Virus record (IMG/VR): IMGVR_UViG_3300013126_000040
Span: 1-55,815 of that record
Source: a virus
Strand: one strand, 5' to 3'
Length of the DNA: 55,815 bases
Every line of letters starts with the position of its first letter. The stretch's first letter is position 1. The notes under the pieces are model-generated. The model was given only the letters and a program-made list of their open reading frames with translations. It was not told where the DNA came from and ran no database searches. Both the position numbers and the translations under genes were made by a program. Below are positions 1-7,603 of the stretch, in pieces.

Positions 1-123
1 ACTGGAGCAACTGGTGCAGTAGGTAATATTGGAGCGACTGGAGCAACTGGTGCAGTAGGTAATATTGGAGCGACTGGAGCAACTGGTGCAGTAGGTAATA
101 TTGGAGCGACTGGAGCAACTGGT
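1..123 (+). repeat. Perfect 36-bp tandem repeats coding collagen-like units
   Basis: Three identical 36-base units (1-36, 37-72, 73-108) are followed by a partial fourth (109-123). Each codes for TGATGAVGNIGA, that is four Gly-X-Y triplets in frame. The array starts at the window edge, so its true length is unknown. Perfect nucleotide identity suggests recent expansion or slippage. Confidence 0.95.
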
Positions 124-1629
124 TCTGGTGCAACTGGTGCGACAGGAGCAATGGGTTCAACAGGAACAGCTTTTAAATACGCTTCGAATGTAAACGATTC
201 TTATCCTGGAGGAGGATCAAATGATCCTGTAGGATATCTTAATTATTACTTCCCAACGACTCAGATCAACGCTACTGTGCTTGATGGTTTTACAGGAGAC
301 ATTTGGTATTATATTGGTGGAACTCCAGGTTTCGAGTGGACGTTAGGTTCTAATGTTAAGGGGGCTACTGGACTCAGAGGAGCTACAGGTGCTACTGGAC
401 CTAGAGGAGCTACTGGCGCAACAGGTGCTATAGGTCTTAGTGGATCAACAGGTGCCACAGGCGCTGGAGCAACTGGAGCTACTGGTGCTGTAGGAAACAC
501 TGGGTCTACAGGCGCGACTGGTCCTCAAGGAATTCCTAATACAGGAGAGTTAGATTTAAGGTACGTTCAGCTAACAGGTAATCAAATTATTTCTGGAAAT
601 AAAAATTTTATTAATAATGTAACAATACAAGGAACCGGAATATTTAATTCTTTAGATTTAAGTAACGCTGCTCAACTTGAATTTTCTGGAGTAGACATTA
701 GACTAATCAATTCTATTGTTAGCGGACTTATTATTACGGGATCTCGTCCTATAGTTAATGGCACTGGAGTATTACTTAGCGGAGAAGCTGGTATTCTTCC
801 TACGCTTACTCCAAATCAAGTACTTTTCACTAATAATTTAGGGAATATCACTGGATCTAATGATTTTAGATATTTAAATGCAGGATTATATGGTAGCGGA
901 ATATATATATCAGGAAATATATTTGCAAATCAAACAGGAATATTTAATGCTCTGGATATAAATAATATTGATACGCTTTCATTATCTGGATTAGAAAGTT
1001 TAAGTATAATTAATAGCACCGGTTTTTCAATAATAAATAGTGATCTTGTAATATCTGGATCAAATGTCAATTTAAATGTTAGACCAAGAGTAAATGGTTC
1101 TGGCGTGTTATTAATAGGCGAAGCGAATATACTACCTTCAACTATAGTATATACAACAGGAGTACAGACTATAACATCTAGTAAAAATTTTACTGTTAGA
1201 CCAACAGTTCAAGGAACAGGTGTTATACTTAGCGGAGAAATTGCAGCCCTTCCATCAACAGTAGTTTATACAACAGGCGATCAAAACATATTTGGTTTAA
1301 AAACATTTAATATTGATGATAAAAAAATAATATTAAATCCAACTGGCTCTCAAAATGTATTTTATTTAGCCGCAACCTCAGGCATTTCTATTTTTGATTT
1401 GATAGGTACTCAAAATGGTATAGATTATGAGCTTTATGCAGGGCAAAATACTCCATTAATTAGTGGTTCTCCTAAACTTGATATCGTCAGTAATATATTA
1501 ATAGCTAGTAATCCACCATCAACTACTGGGGATCTTGGCTTAAAAGGAAGTATTACTTGGGATACAGGATATTTATATATATGTATAGATTCTAATAGCT
1601 GGAAAAGGATCGCTTTAAATACATGGTAA
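1..1629 (+). CDS. Collagen-like tail fibre protein (5' end outside window)
   Basis: The frame is open from the first base, so the gene is truncated at its 5' end by the window. The first ATG in frame, at 151, lies inside the collagen-like region and is unlikely to be the true start. The visible 542 residues contain a Gly-X-Y tract (TGA, TGP and GAT triplets) from base 1 to about 165, a globular insert of about 60 residues (bases 165-360), a second Gly-X-Y tract (about 360-535), then repeated beta-rich modules. These modules carry a recurring motif of the type RP-V-GTGVLLSGEA with about three copies between 740 and 1250. The C-terminus (GDLGLKGSITWDTGYLYICI) looks like the trimeric tip of phage fibres. 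Triple-helical collagen-like stalks are well known in phage fibres. The function, host attachment or a virion appendage, is inferred from composition. The next gene repeats the same LSGEA motif, so the two probably work together. Confidence 0.85.
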   Translation, partial: TGATGAVGNIGATGATGAVGNIGATGATGAVGNIGATGATGSGATGATGAMGSTGTAFKYASNVNDSYPGGGSNDPVGYLNYYFPTTQINATVLDGFTGDIWYYIGGTPGFEWTLGSNVKGATGLRGATGATGPRGATGATGAIGLSGSTGATGAGATGATGAVGNTGSTGATGPQGIPNTGELDLRYVQLTGNQIISGNKNFINNVTIQGTGIFNSLDLSNAAQLEFSGVDIRLINSIVSGLIITGSRPIVNGTGVLLSGEAGILPTLTPNQVLFTNNLGNITGSNDFRYLNAGLYGSGIYISGNIFANQTGIFNALDINNIDTLSLSGLESLSIINSTGFSIINSDLVISGSNVNLNVRPRVNGSGVLLIGEANILPSTIVYTTGVQTITSSKNFTVRPTVQGTGVILSGEIAALPSTVVYTTGDQNIFGLKTFNIDDKKIILNPTGSQNVFYLAATSGISIFDLIGTQNGIDYELYAGQNTPLISGSPKLDIVSNILIASNPPSTTGDLGLKGSITWDTGYLYICIDSNSWKRIALNTW

Positions 1630-1631
1630 AG

Positions 1632-1646
1632 GTGTAATATATTTAT
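1632..1646 (+). promoter_or_regulatory. GTGTAAT element upstream of fibre-tip gene (candidate late promoter)
   Basis: GTGTAAT at 1632-1638 is followed by an A/T run and an ATG at 1647, only 8 bases later. The same heptamer, or one base away from it, occurs before seven other structural genes in this window. There is no Shine-Dalgarno sequence between the element and the ATG, so any transcript from it would have almost no leader. Confidence 0.45.
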
Positions 1647-2357
1647 ATGTCAACGCAAAATGTAAAAGATTTTAATACAGTTAGTCTTTTAAATCTACGA
1701 ACTGATTCTATATTATCAATACAAAATAATGAATTGATTCGTTTAAATGCAGATAATACGACTATTAGTGGTGTTGGTAATTTAAGTACAAATAATATTA
1801 ATATTACTGGTTCTTTTACATCTTTAAATCGTCCCGTTATTAATAATACTGGAGTAATGTTAAGTGGAGAAGCTCCTCCTCCTAATATAGAAGCTGCCTC
1901 TTTCTCTTGGAGCTCATCATATGCAAATTTAACAAATAATACAGATACCACTATGCCATTAAATTTAACTTTGTTTAATACAGATGCAAGCACGTATATT
2001 CTTAATAACAATAGAATTGGGATTAGATCTACAGGATGGTATGAATTTACTACAAACTTAAAATTTTATGATATGCATACAAATGTTGTATTTTTAACAA
2101 AACTAATGTATTCGCCCACTCCTATCTCTGCATTAACTATGGTTACATTAATGAGCAGACAAATCGGGAATGGAGTTGCTCCTATCGCAGGAGTTGCTCA
2201 ACCAAGTGCAGAAAGAGGTTGGTCAGATACAGTATTAGTCCAAGTAGCTTTAACTGGACATTATGCAATAGTTCTTAATCCAAACAGCAATTCTCCTTAT
2301 CCTTCAAATACGGACTCAAGTGAACCAAGAGTGACCGTGAAAAAAATACATTATTAA
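1647..2357 (+). CDS. Fibre tip or fibre-associated protein
   Basis: This 236-residue protein has two parts. Residues 1-75 repeat the module of the preceding fibre, including RPVINNTGVMLSGEA. Residues 75-236 form a beta-rich domain with a GWYEFTTNLKF-like strand. That pattern resembles the trimeric jelly-roll (C1q/TNF-like) heads that cap collagen-like stalks, but the match is by eye only. The gene starts 17 bases after the collagen-like fibre and has its own GTGTAAT element. Its likely role is a second fibre subunit or the receptor-binding cap of the collagen-like fibre. No catalytic motif is visible. Confidence 0.6.
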   Translation: MSTQNVKDFNTVSLLNLRTDSILSIQNNELIRLNADNTTISGVGNLSTNNINITGSFTSLNRPVINNTGVMLSGEAPPPNIEAASFSWSSSYANLTNNTDTTMPLNLTLFNTDASTYILNNNRIGIRSTGWYEFTTNLKFYDMHTNVVFLTKLMYSPTPISALTMVTLMSRQIGNGVAPIAGVAQPSAERGWSDTVLVQVALTGHYAIVLNPNSNSPYPSNTDSSEPRVTVKKIHY

Positions 2358-2361
2358 TTTT

Positions 2362-2571
2362 ATGAAACTATACGGCATTTTTAATTTAAACGATAATAAT
2401 AAATTATTAAGATATTCAACAGATCTTCAAGCAGAAAGAACTTACATTTGGAATGATCCAGTCTCCAAGTCTGAATTAACAATACATGAGATCTGTCTCC
2501 CTGATATAGAATATTCAGAGCAATATATTGGTAAAAAATATAATATAGAAACTGGCATTTTTGAAGAGTAA
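2362..2571 (+). CDS. Small protein of fibre operon, possible assembly factor
   Basis: A 69-residue protein begins 4 bases after the fibre-tip gene. The sequence is polar with aromatic strands and ends in KYNIETGIFEE, which is reminiscent of small proteins that follow tail fibre genes. No family can be assigned with confidence. Its position suggests fibre assembly or attachment. Confidence 0.6.
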   Translation: MKLYGIFNLNDNNKLLRYSTDLQAERTYIWNDPVSKSELTIHEICLPDIEYSEQYIGKKYNIETGIFEE

Positions 2572-2610
2572 ATTTATTCTCTGATAGTAATTATCTAATA
2601 TAATAATATA

Positions 2611-2627
2611 GTGTAATTTAATATACT
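2611..2627 (+). promoter_or_regulatory. GTGTAAT element upstream of neck gene chain
   Basis: GTGTAAT at 2611-2617 lies 10 bases before the ATG at 2628, in a 56-base A/T-rich gap. It belongs to the same recurrent element as at 1632, 6286 and 8653. It stands at the head of a chain of overlapping genes (2628-5048), as expected of a promoter. Confidence 0.45.
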
Positions 2628-3140
2628 ATGACTAATAAAATTGTTGATATAGCAGACGAGCTTTTTCGTGAACTTGGCGAGCCAGATGATATAAGTGTTC
2701 CTTCTATAGCTTTTTGGCTAAGAACCAACATTGGCGCTTTAAATGTCGTTTTAAATAAACCTTATACTATTAATATTTCATCTCTTGAAGTAGAAGACAC
2801 ATCAACCGACCCATTTGGAATAAATGAAAAAGTAATATTTAAAAAATTATATACAATACATTATTATGACCGTCAATTAAGAAAAACTCTTGTTAGCGTT
2901 AATCTTGATAGTGTTGTTAGCATTTCTGATGAGGGTAGTTCTGTTACAAAAGTAAATAAAAATGAATTAAGCAAAACCTTTGCTAGTATTAAAAAGCAAG
3001 AGATGCTTGAACTATCTGATATGCTCAAATCTTATTCAACTAATGAGATTACTCCGTTGCAAGTTGTAGGAGACGATACAATTCCTGGATTATCAACTGG
3101 GGGAGATCAATCTGTTAATATCTATAATAGGTCAATATAA
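2628..3140 (+). CDS. Putative head-tail adaptor (neck) protein
   Basis: The protein has 170 residues. The N-terminal 35 residues are helical (ELFRELGEPDDISVPSIAFWLRTN) and look like the start of head-completion or connector proteins, where LG-P-D-S-I-WLR-N patterns are common. A beta-rich middle and a helical end follow. The gene heads a chain in which each stop overlaps the next start (TAATG or ATGA). Its place before stopper, completion and terminator candidates and the tail tube fits the usual siphovirus order. The assignment rests mostly on order. Confidence 0.5.
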   Translation: MTNKIVDIADELFRELGEPDDISVPSIAFWLRTNIGALNVVLNKPYTINISSLEVEDTSTDPFGINEKVIFKKLYTIHYYDRQLRKTLVSVNLDSVVSISDEGSSVTKVNKNELSKTFASIKKQEMLELSDMLKSYSTNEITPLQVVGDDTIPGLSTGGDQSVNIYNRSI

Positions 3141-3583
3141 TGCCAAGCCTTCTTTCAGATATAGAGATTACAAACGCAACAGGAGTAATGGGTGATCTTT
3201 TTGATACATTCTCTAGGCCAATCATAGTCTACAAAGAACCAAAAAAAATAATTAATCAAGTAGCTACAAATAGCCTTCCTGGATATGGAGAAGCAGCAAT
3301 TAAACAAAATATAACTTATATTCCTGTTAGTGGCGTTTTTGAAGCTAAAGTAAAATATAACCCAAAACAAGAGCTTGAACTCTTGCCAGAATTAAAAAGT
3401 AGAGTCAGCAAAGGTATAGTAAAAATCAGAGTTCAAAGAGAAGCTAGAGATTTTATTGTTAAAAATGGTAAAACAGAAAAAATCATGATTGATAATAAGC
3501 CATTTAATGTTGTAACAGATGATACTATGAAGCGTTTTCTTACATCTGAATATTTTGTTTTTTTCTTAGAGGCTGCATCATAA
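3140..3583 (+). CDS. Putative head-tail stopper (neck) protein
   Basis: A 147-residue protein whose ATG overlaps the previous stop (TAATG). It is rich in beta strands (RPIIVYKEPKKII, VSGVFEAKVKYNP, GIVKIRVQREARDFI), and the pattern resembles small head-closure or stopper proteins of siphoviruses. The start at 3140 is fixed by the overlap. The function is inferred from the position between adaptor and tail-completion candidates. Confidence 0.45.
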   Translation: MPSLLSDIEITNATGVMGDLFDTFSRPIIVYKEPKKIINQVATNSLPGYGEAAIKQNITYIPVSGVFEAKVKYNPKQELELLPELKSRVSKGIVKIRVQREARDFIVKNGKTEKIMIDNKPFNVVTDDTMKRFLTSEYFVFFLEAAS

Positions 3584-4200
3584 TGAAATTTAAATTAAAT
3601 AGAAATGCATTATCTAAATCAGTATCCACAAATTCAAGAGTTGTGAAAATTATTCGCGAACAAGTAAAACAATTAGTAGAAGAATATGTAGAAAAAAATA
3701 AACAACAAATGGTAGATGAATTTGACAATCATCCTGTTACAAAAGAGATTGATAATGGTCCAGATGCAACAAATATATCTAATACTCTTGGTGGAGAAGG
3801 AAATCTTTTCAGTTATATAGGATTTAATGAGGGGAGTAATCCAACAGAGATTATAAAAGATATTCTTACTAATGATGTAAGAGTAGAAAATAAACCCACA
3901 ATCCAAACCGCTGGTAAAGATTTAAAAATAAGTTTCCCCATATCTGGACCAACTTTAAATGAAATAGAATCTGTTACTCCTATGCCATTTGAAGGCGGCA
4001 GAAGTTGGGTTCGCGGAATTGAAAAGGGTATTTCTGGATTTAGTTACTATGTATTTAAAAAATATCTTAAAGGTAGTCGTTCTGGTACAGGACTTCAAGG
4101 GGAATATGAAATCCGCACAGGTTCATTTAAACCTACATCATATGTGTCAGCAATTTTAAAGAAATTTTATTCAAAGGTTAATGCTAAATTTAATGTATGA
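3583..4200 (+). CDS. Putative tail completion (gp10-like) protein
   Basis: The protein has 205 residues and starts in a TAATG overlap. It has a basic N-terminal helix (about 20-45), then HPVTKEIDNGPDATNIS and a GEGNLFSYIGFNEGSNP stretch. The latter resembles HK97 gp10-like neck or tail-completion proteins, which carry a G-NLFSFIGF-type motif. The C-terminus is basic. It sits in the third slot of the neck gene chain. Translational coupling through TAATG on the 5' side and ATGA on the 3' side suggests matched expression with its neighbours. Confidence 0.5.
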   Translation: MKFKLNRNALSKSVSTNSRVVKIIREQVKQLVEEYVEKNKQQMVDEFDNHPVTKEIDNGPDATNISNTLGGEGNLFSYIGFNEGSNPTEIIKDILTNDVRVENKPTIQTAGKDLKISFPISGPTLNEIESVTPMPFEGGRSWVRGIEKGISGFSYYVFKKYLKGSRSGTGLQGEYEIRTGSFKPTSYVSAILKKFYSKVNAKFNV

Positions 4201-5048
4201 AAGCTCAATTTGAAAACATATTAATGAGTAGCATGATACTTTGGTTTGATCATACATTGGTCAAAAAGGGCGAAGCATTTTCTAATTATGATAGTGAATT
4301 TTATCCTATTACAAATATATTTAATGGATATTATAGTTATGGTGCTCCTTTTAGAAACTTAATTAGAGATGAATCTATAACTGGCGCTAATATTATTAGT
4401 GGTGTTTATATTAATAATACATTTATTACTACTGGTCAAAGTGGGCTAGTAGCTATTAATGCAGATCAAGGACAATTATATTTTGATACTGACCAATCCT
4501 CTGAGACTATAAGCGGAGCTTATGCTGTTAAAGATTATGGCATATATCTTACTAACGAAAATGAAGAAAAGATATTATTTGAAACAAAATTTAATTTAAA
4601 TCCAAAGACATTTGAAAGTCCTACTGGTTTACCTATTAATTCTCAAACATATCCAGCAATTTACCTCAAAAATAATGGCGGTAATAATGAGCCATTAGCT
4701 TTTGGTGGTTTAGATAGCACTAATATTAATGTACGAGCTATAGTGATATCAGACTCTATATTTAGTATGGACGCAGTTACTAGCATATTTAAAGATGTGG
4801 TTCGCACATATATTCCTCTTATTCAGCCAAATGAAATGCCTTTTAATAGCTTAAATGGTCTTAAATCTGGCTATAATTATGATCTTTTAACCACAGGTAG
4901 AGCAGGCACCTCTAATAGCGCATATATAAAAAACATATATATTAGCAAAAATGTAGTTAATAGAAGTCAATATCAAGATCTTAATCCAGATGCAATATCT
5001 TCATTTATTGATTTTGAGCTAGAAGTCTATAGATATCCAAGATTATAA
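4197..5048 (+). CDS. Putative tail terminator or neck protein
   Basis: The 283-residue protein starts in an ATGA overlap with the previous gene. It is mostly beta and ends with DFELEVYRYPRL, a strand typical of small tail-terminator folds. The protein is longer than most terminators (about 130-180 residues), so it may carry an added domain between about residues 60 and 180. It lies last in the neck chain and directly before the major tail tube gene, the usual slot of the tail terminator. The family is not recognised by sequence; the call is from position. Confidence 0.4.
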   Translation: MKAQFENILMSSMILWFDHTLVKKGEAFSNYDSEFYPITNIFNGYYSYGAPFRNLIRDESITGANIISGVYINNTFITTGQSGLVAINADQGQLYFDTDQSSETISGAYAVKDYGIYLTNENEEKILFETKFNLNPKTFESPTGLPINSQTYPAIYLKNNGGNNEPLAFGGLDSTNINVRAIVISDSIFSMDAVTSIFKDVVRTYIPLIQPNEMPFNSLNGLKSGYNYDLLTTGRAGTSNSAYIKNIYISKNVVNRSQYQDLNPDAISSFIDFELEVYRYPRL

Positions 5049-5082
5049 GTATAAAAAAATAAGTTAAAATACAAGAAATTAA

Positions 5083-5108
5083 GTGTAAATAAAGTAAATA
5101 TAGGAGAA
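5083..5108 (+). promoter_or_regulatory. GTGTAAA element and ribosome binding site before tail tube gene
   Basis: GTGTAAA (5083-5089), one base different from the recurrent GTGTAAT, is followed by an A/T-rich stretch and by AGGAG (5103-5107), 8 bases before the ATG at 5116. The gap of 67 bases before this highly expressed structural gene is one of the larger intergenic spaces here. Confidence 0.45.
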
Positions 5109-5115
5109 TTTTAAT

Positions 5116-6219
5116 ATGGCAAGAAATAGAATTATTTATCAATCTGAAGCCCTCTATGCAGGACCAAGTCCAGCAACGGGTAATCATTTTACAGACCAAC
5201 AATTAGAGTCTGGCACTTTAGTTAAACAATTACATCGTGTTCAAAGCGCTAATTACAGTTTCAATATAGCTCGTCAAGACGTTAACCAATTTGGTGAGCT
5301 TGCAGCTATTGACCGCGTTATTCTAGAGTCACCAACAGTTTCTTTAGACTTTAGTTATTTACTAAATAGTTTAGCTAACGAAGAAGAACTTGGTTTTGCA
5401 CCACTAGACGGCAGCTCTTCTTGTATTTCTGGAATCTTAAATAAAACTCAAGACGAAAGAAATTATTTTATTCGTACAGTAAGTGAGGGCACAGACGCTC
5501 TAGGAGTTGGTTCTGGCTTAGCTAATCAAAGCGTTATCGGTATTGGTAACGGATTTATTAGCTCTTATTCTACAGAAGGTTCTGTTGGTAATTTCCCAAC
5601 AGTAACAGTTAATGTAGAAGCTCTTAATATGGCTTTTGATGCAGGTGTCACAGGAAATCACATTCCAGCTGTTGATCCAACAAACGGAGCCAAACTTACT
5701 GGTATTAAATATGCTCTATCAAATGCTGTAAGTTCAATCGGCGCTGCAGGCGTTAGTGCTCTTCGTCCAGGAGATATTACTCTTGAGCTAGGAGAGTTTG
5801 AAAGCGATAATAATGCCGGAACAAAAATTAATGATGCTAAGATTCAAAGTTATACATTAAGCTTCGATCTTGCTCGTGAACCACTCCAAAAGTTAGGCAG
5901 CAAATTCGCATTTGCTCGTGAAATTACATTCCCAGTAACCGTAACATTATCTGTTGACGCATTGCTCGGTGATCTAACAACTGGAAATCTATCAGATATC
6001 GTTACTGCAGATAAAAATTATGATATGAGTGTTACCCTAAGAAATCCAACTGATTCTACAGTTGCAGCAAAGTACACACTCAAGCGCGCTAAACTAGATA
6101 GTCAAGAGTTTAGTAGTTCTATCGGTGATAACAAATCTGTAACATTAACATTCTCTTCTCAAATTGGCGGTCCAAATCAAACTGATCGTGGATTGTTCAT
6201 GAGCGGAGTTAAAGATTAA
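5116..6219 (+). CDS. Major tail tube protein with duplicated tube domain
   Basis: A 367-residue protein preceded by AGGAG. Two halves align with each other: about residues 38-95 (VQSANYSFNIARQDVNQFGE then a strand ending VSLDFSYLL) and about 245-290 (IQSYTLSFDLAREPLQKLGS then a strand ending VTLSVDALL). Each has the strand, loop and strand order of phage tail tube domains. The position between neck genes and tape measure is the classical slot for the tail tube. A duplicated tube domain in one chain is known in phage T5 (pb6), where rings are trimers with pseudo-sixfold symmetry; the same is inferred here. Codons look less A/T-biased than in neighbouring genes, and a strong terminator follows. 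Both fit very high expression. Confidence 0.75.
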   Translation: MARNRIIYQSEALYAGPSPATGNHFTDQQLESGTLVKQLHRVQSANYSFNIARQDVNQFGELAAIDRVILESPTVSLDFSYLLNSLANEEELGFAPLDGSSSCISGILNKTQDERNYFIRTVSEGTDALGVGSGLANQSVIGIGNGFISSYSTEGSVGNFPTVTVNVEALNMAFDAGVTGNHIPAVDPTNGAKLTGIKYALSNAVSSIGAAGVSALRPGDITLELGEFESDNNAGTKINDAKIQSYTLSFDLAREPLQKLGSKFAFAREITFPVTVTLSVDALLGDLTTGNLSDIVTADKNYDMSVTLRNPTDSTVAAKYTLKRAKLDSQEFSSSIGDNKSVTLTFSSQIGGPNQTDRGLFMSGVKD

Positions 6220-6248
6220 TATATAGATAGATAAATAATTAAACTTAA

Positions 6249-6284
6249 TACCCCGTCAAGATAAACTTGGCGGGGTATTTTTTT
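6249..6284 (+). terminator. Rho-independent terminator after the tail tube gene
   Basis: A 12-bp stem (TACCCCGTCAAG with CTTGGCGGGGTA, one G-T pair) closes a 5-base loop (ATAAA) and runs directly into seven T residues (6278-6284). It lies 30 bases after the tail tube stop. The next GTGTAAT element begins 2 bases after the T-run, giving a terminator-promoter boundary. Confidence 0.9.
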
Positions 6285-6285
6285 G

Positions 6286-6311
6286 GTGTAATCTATAGTA
6301 AGGAAAAAGGT
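6286..6311 (+). promoter_or_regulatory. GTGTAAT element with ribosome binding site, head of tail-chaperone operon
   Basis: GTGTAAT at 6286-6292 follows the terminator at once and is followed by AAGGAAAAAGG (6300-6310), which serves as ribosome binding region for the ATG at 6320. The place directly behind a terminator is strong contextual evidence that the element starts transcription. Confidence 0.55.
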
Positions 6312-6319
6312 AAAATATT

Positions 6320-6550
6320 ATGGAAAAAGGTGACCCAAAATTAAGGGAATATGTATTATTCCAATTTCGTAGAAAAATTACTAATTTATATAAACATTGT
6401 CTTTTTATTCTTGAAGATGCTGTAAATTCTCAATATAATATGGATAATGAATCGTATCAAAAATATCGCAAAAGAATATTGGATCACGGAAATGATACTA
6501 TTCGAGAAATAGAAGAGGAACTGGAGAAATTTGATTTTAATCTAAAATGA
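6320..6550 (+). CDS. Small helical protein of tail operon
   Basis: A 76-residue, highly charged, probably all-helical protein (RKRILDHGNDTIREIEEELE). It lies between the tail tube and the chaperone and tape measure genes, starts after AAGGAAAAAGG, and overlaps the next gene by ATGA. No family was recognised. A minor tail or assembly role is inferred from position only. Confidence 0.6.
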   Translation: MEKGDPKLREYVLFQFRRKITNLYKHCLFILEDAVNSQYNMDNESYQKYRKRILDHGNDTIREIEEELEKFDFNLK

Positions 6551-6822
6551 AGAAAATGTTCTTTAAATTTTCAGAAGAAGCAGTTATTCGTAATAATCTT
6601 GAATTGCAAACAATTCAAAGATCTCTTAAAGAATATGGGGTGCTAAAACCCACTTTTGAAGTGATAACAAATCCAAATTTTTTAAGTAAAAATTACGACA
6701 GATGGAATAAGGATAAACAAAATAAATTTATATCTCTACTAGGAGGTAGAGTGCAATTTAAAAAAATAAAAAAATATATAGAATCAATTGAAAGGAATAA
6801 GGAATATGAAAAAGCTATTTGA
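6547..6822 (+). CDS. Small basic protein of tail operon, unknown
   Basis: A 91-residue basic protein that starts in an ATGA overlap with the previous gene. It is lysine- and asparagine-rich, with FLSKNYDRWNKDKQNKFISL in the middle. Its last 17 bases overlap the next gene. The ribosome binding site of the next gene lies inside this one, so the two are translationally linked. No family was recognised. Confidence 0.55.
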   Translation: MKKMFFKFSEEAVIRNNLELQTIQRSLKEYGVLKPTFEVITNPNFLSKNYDRWNKDKQNKFISLLGGRVQFKKIKKYIESIERNKEYEKAI

Positions 6823-7603
6823 ATTTATTGTACCAAAAGAGATCGAAGTCGAAGAGACCGAGATCACAAAAAATGAAAAAGGCGAAGAAATCAAAACGAC
6901 TAAAAAAATTAAAAAGAAAGAGCAAGTTAAGATTTTTCTTCGCAAACCAACTCGTGCACTTTTTGACGAAGCAGAGTTGTTTTATGGTGTTCGTTTATCA
7001 GAAGGTATTAAAGCTGGTCTTTTAACTAGAGCTTTATTGTCTAAAAGATTCACTAATGATGGCGGAGTTCTTAGCGAAGAGGAAAAGAATGTGTACGCAA
7101 CTTTGTACGTTGCTCTTTTTGAAAGACAAAACGAGTTCCAAAAACTTAGCATTAAAGATGAAAGCGAAAAAACAGAACAAGAAAAAGCTAGATACAAAGA
7201 AGTTGTTGCAGAGCTAACAGAATTACGAACTCAAATTCAAGATTTTGAAACAGCTCAAGCAAGTCTTTTTGATCAAACCGCAGAGAATAGAGCAAGGAAT
7301 AAAACTATCCTCTGGTGGGTATTACAATTAGCTTATGCTATTGATGATAAAGGTCAAGAATATCCTTTCTTTGGAGAAGGTGATTATTTTTCTAAAATAA
7401 GAATTTACGATACTATTGAGGAGAGTGGAAACGAATTTGAAGAATTAGTTTGTCGTAAATTAGCTTATTTCGTTAGTTTTTGGTATGTGGGTCGTGCGTC
7501 TTCTCAAGAAGAATTTGAAAGACTTGCGGCTGCTACATTAGAAGTAGATGAGTCTTCAATACAATCTAAAGGCGAAGCTAAAATTACAGACAAGAATGAA
7601 TGA
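6806..7603 (+). CDS. Putative tail assembly chaperone (gpG-like position)
   Basis: The protein has 265 residues from the ATG at 6806. An upstream TTG (6788) would add six residues, but the ATG is preceded by AAGGAATAAGGA, the same leader seen before the gene at 33782, so the ATG is preferred. The N-terminal 45 residues are lysine and glutamate rich. The rest is helical, with a coiled-coil-like stretch (about 95-165) and an aromatic WWVLQLAYAIDD helix. It sits two genes before the tape measure, where siphoviruses encode the G and G-T chaperones. No slippery heptamer was seen at its end; instead the next gene starts by an ATGA overlap. Confidence 0.45.
   Translation: MKKLFEFIVPKEIEVEETEITKNEKGEEIKTTKKIKKKEQVKIFLRKPTRALFDEAELFYGVRLSEGIKAGLLTRALLSKRFTNDGGVLSEEEKNVYATLYVALFERQNEFQKLSIKDESEKTEQEKARYKEVVAELTELRTQIQDFETAQASLFDQTAENRARNKTILWWVLQLAYAIDDKGQEYPFFGEGDYFSKIRIYDTIEESGNEFEELVCRKLAYFVSFWYVGRASSQEEFERLAAATLEVDESSIQSKGEAKITDKNE

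Noticed and set aside
1-123. 36-base repeats that have CRISPR-like length
   Set aside because: The units are directly adjacent without spacers and translate in frame to Gly-X-Y collagen-like triplets.
309-500. Minus-strand ORF rich in APVAP repeats
   Set aside because: It is the shadow of the collagen-like Gly-X-Y tract on the plus strand; it has no promoter or ribosome binding site and lies fully inside the fibre gene.
5005-5202. Minus-strand ORF across the gap before the tail tube gene
   Set aside because: Its sequence is a low-complexity hydrophobic shadow, and the gap is better explained by the GTGTAAA element and AGGAG site.
6819-7025. Plus-strand 68-codon ORF overlapping the chaperone-like gene
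   Set aside because: It is out of frame within a gene with a good ribosome binding site, and it is a lysine-rich shadow of the charged N-terminus.
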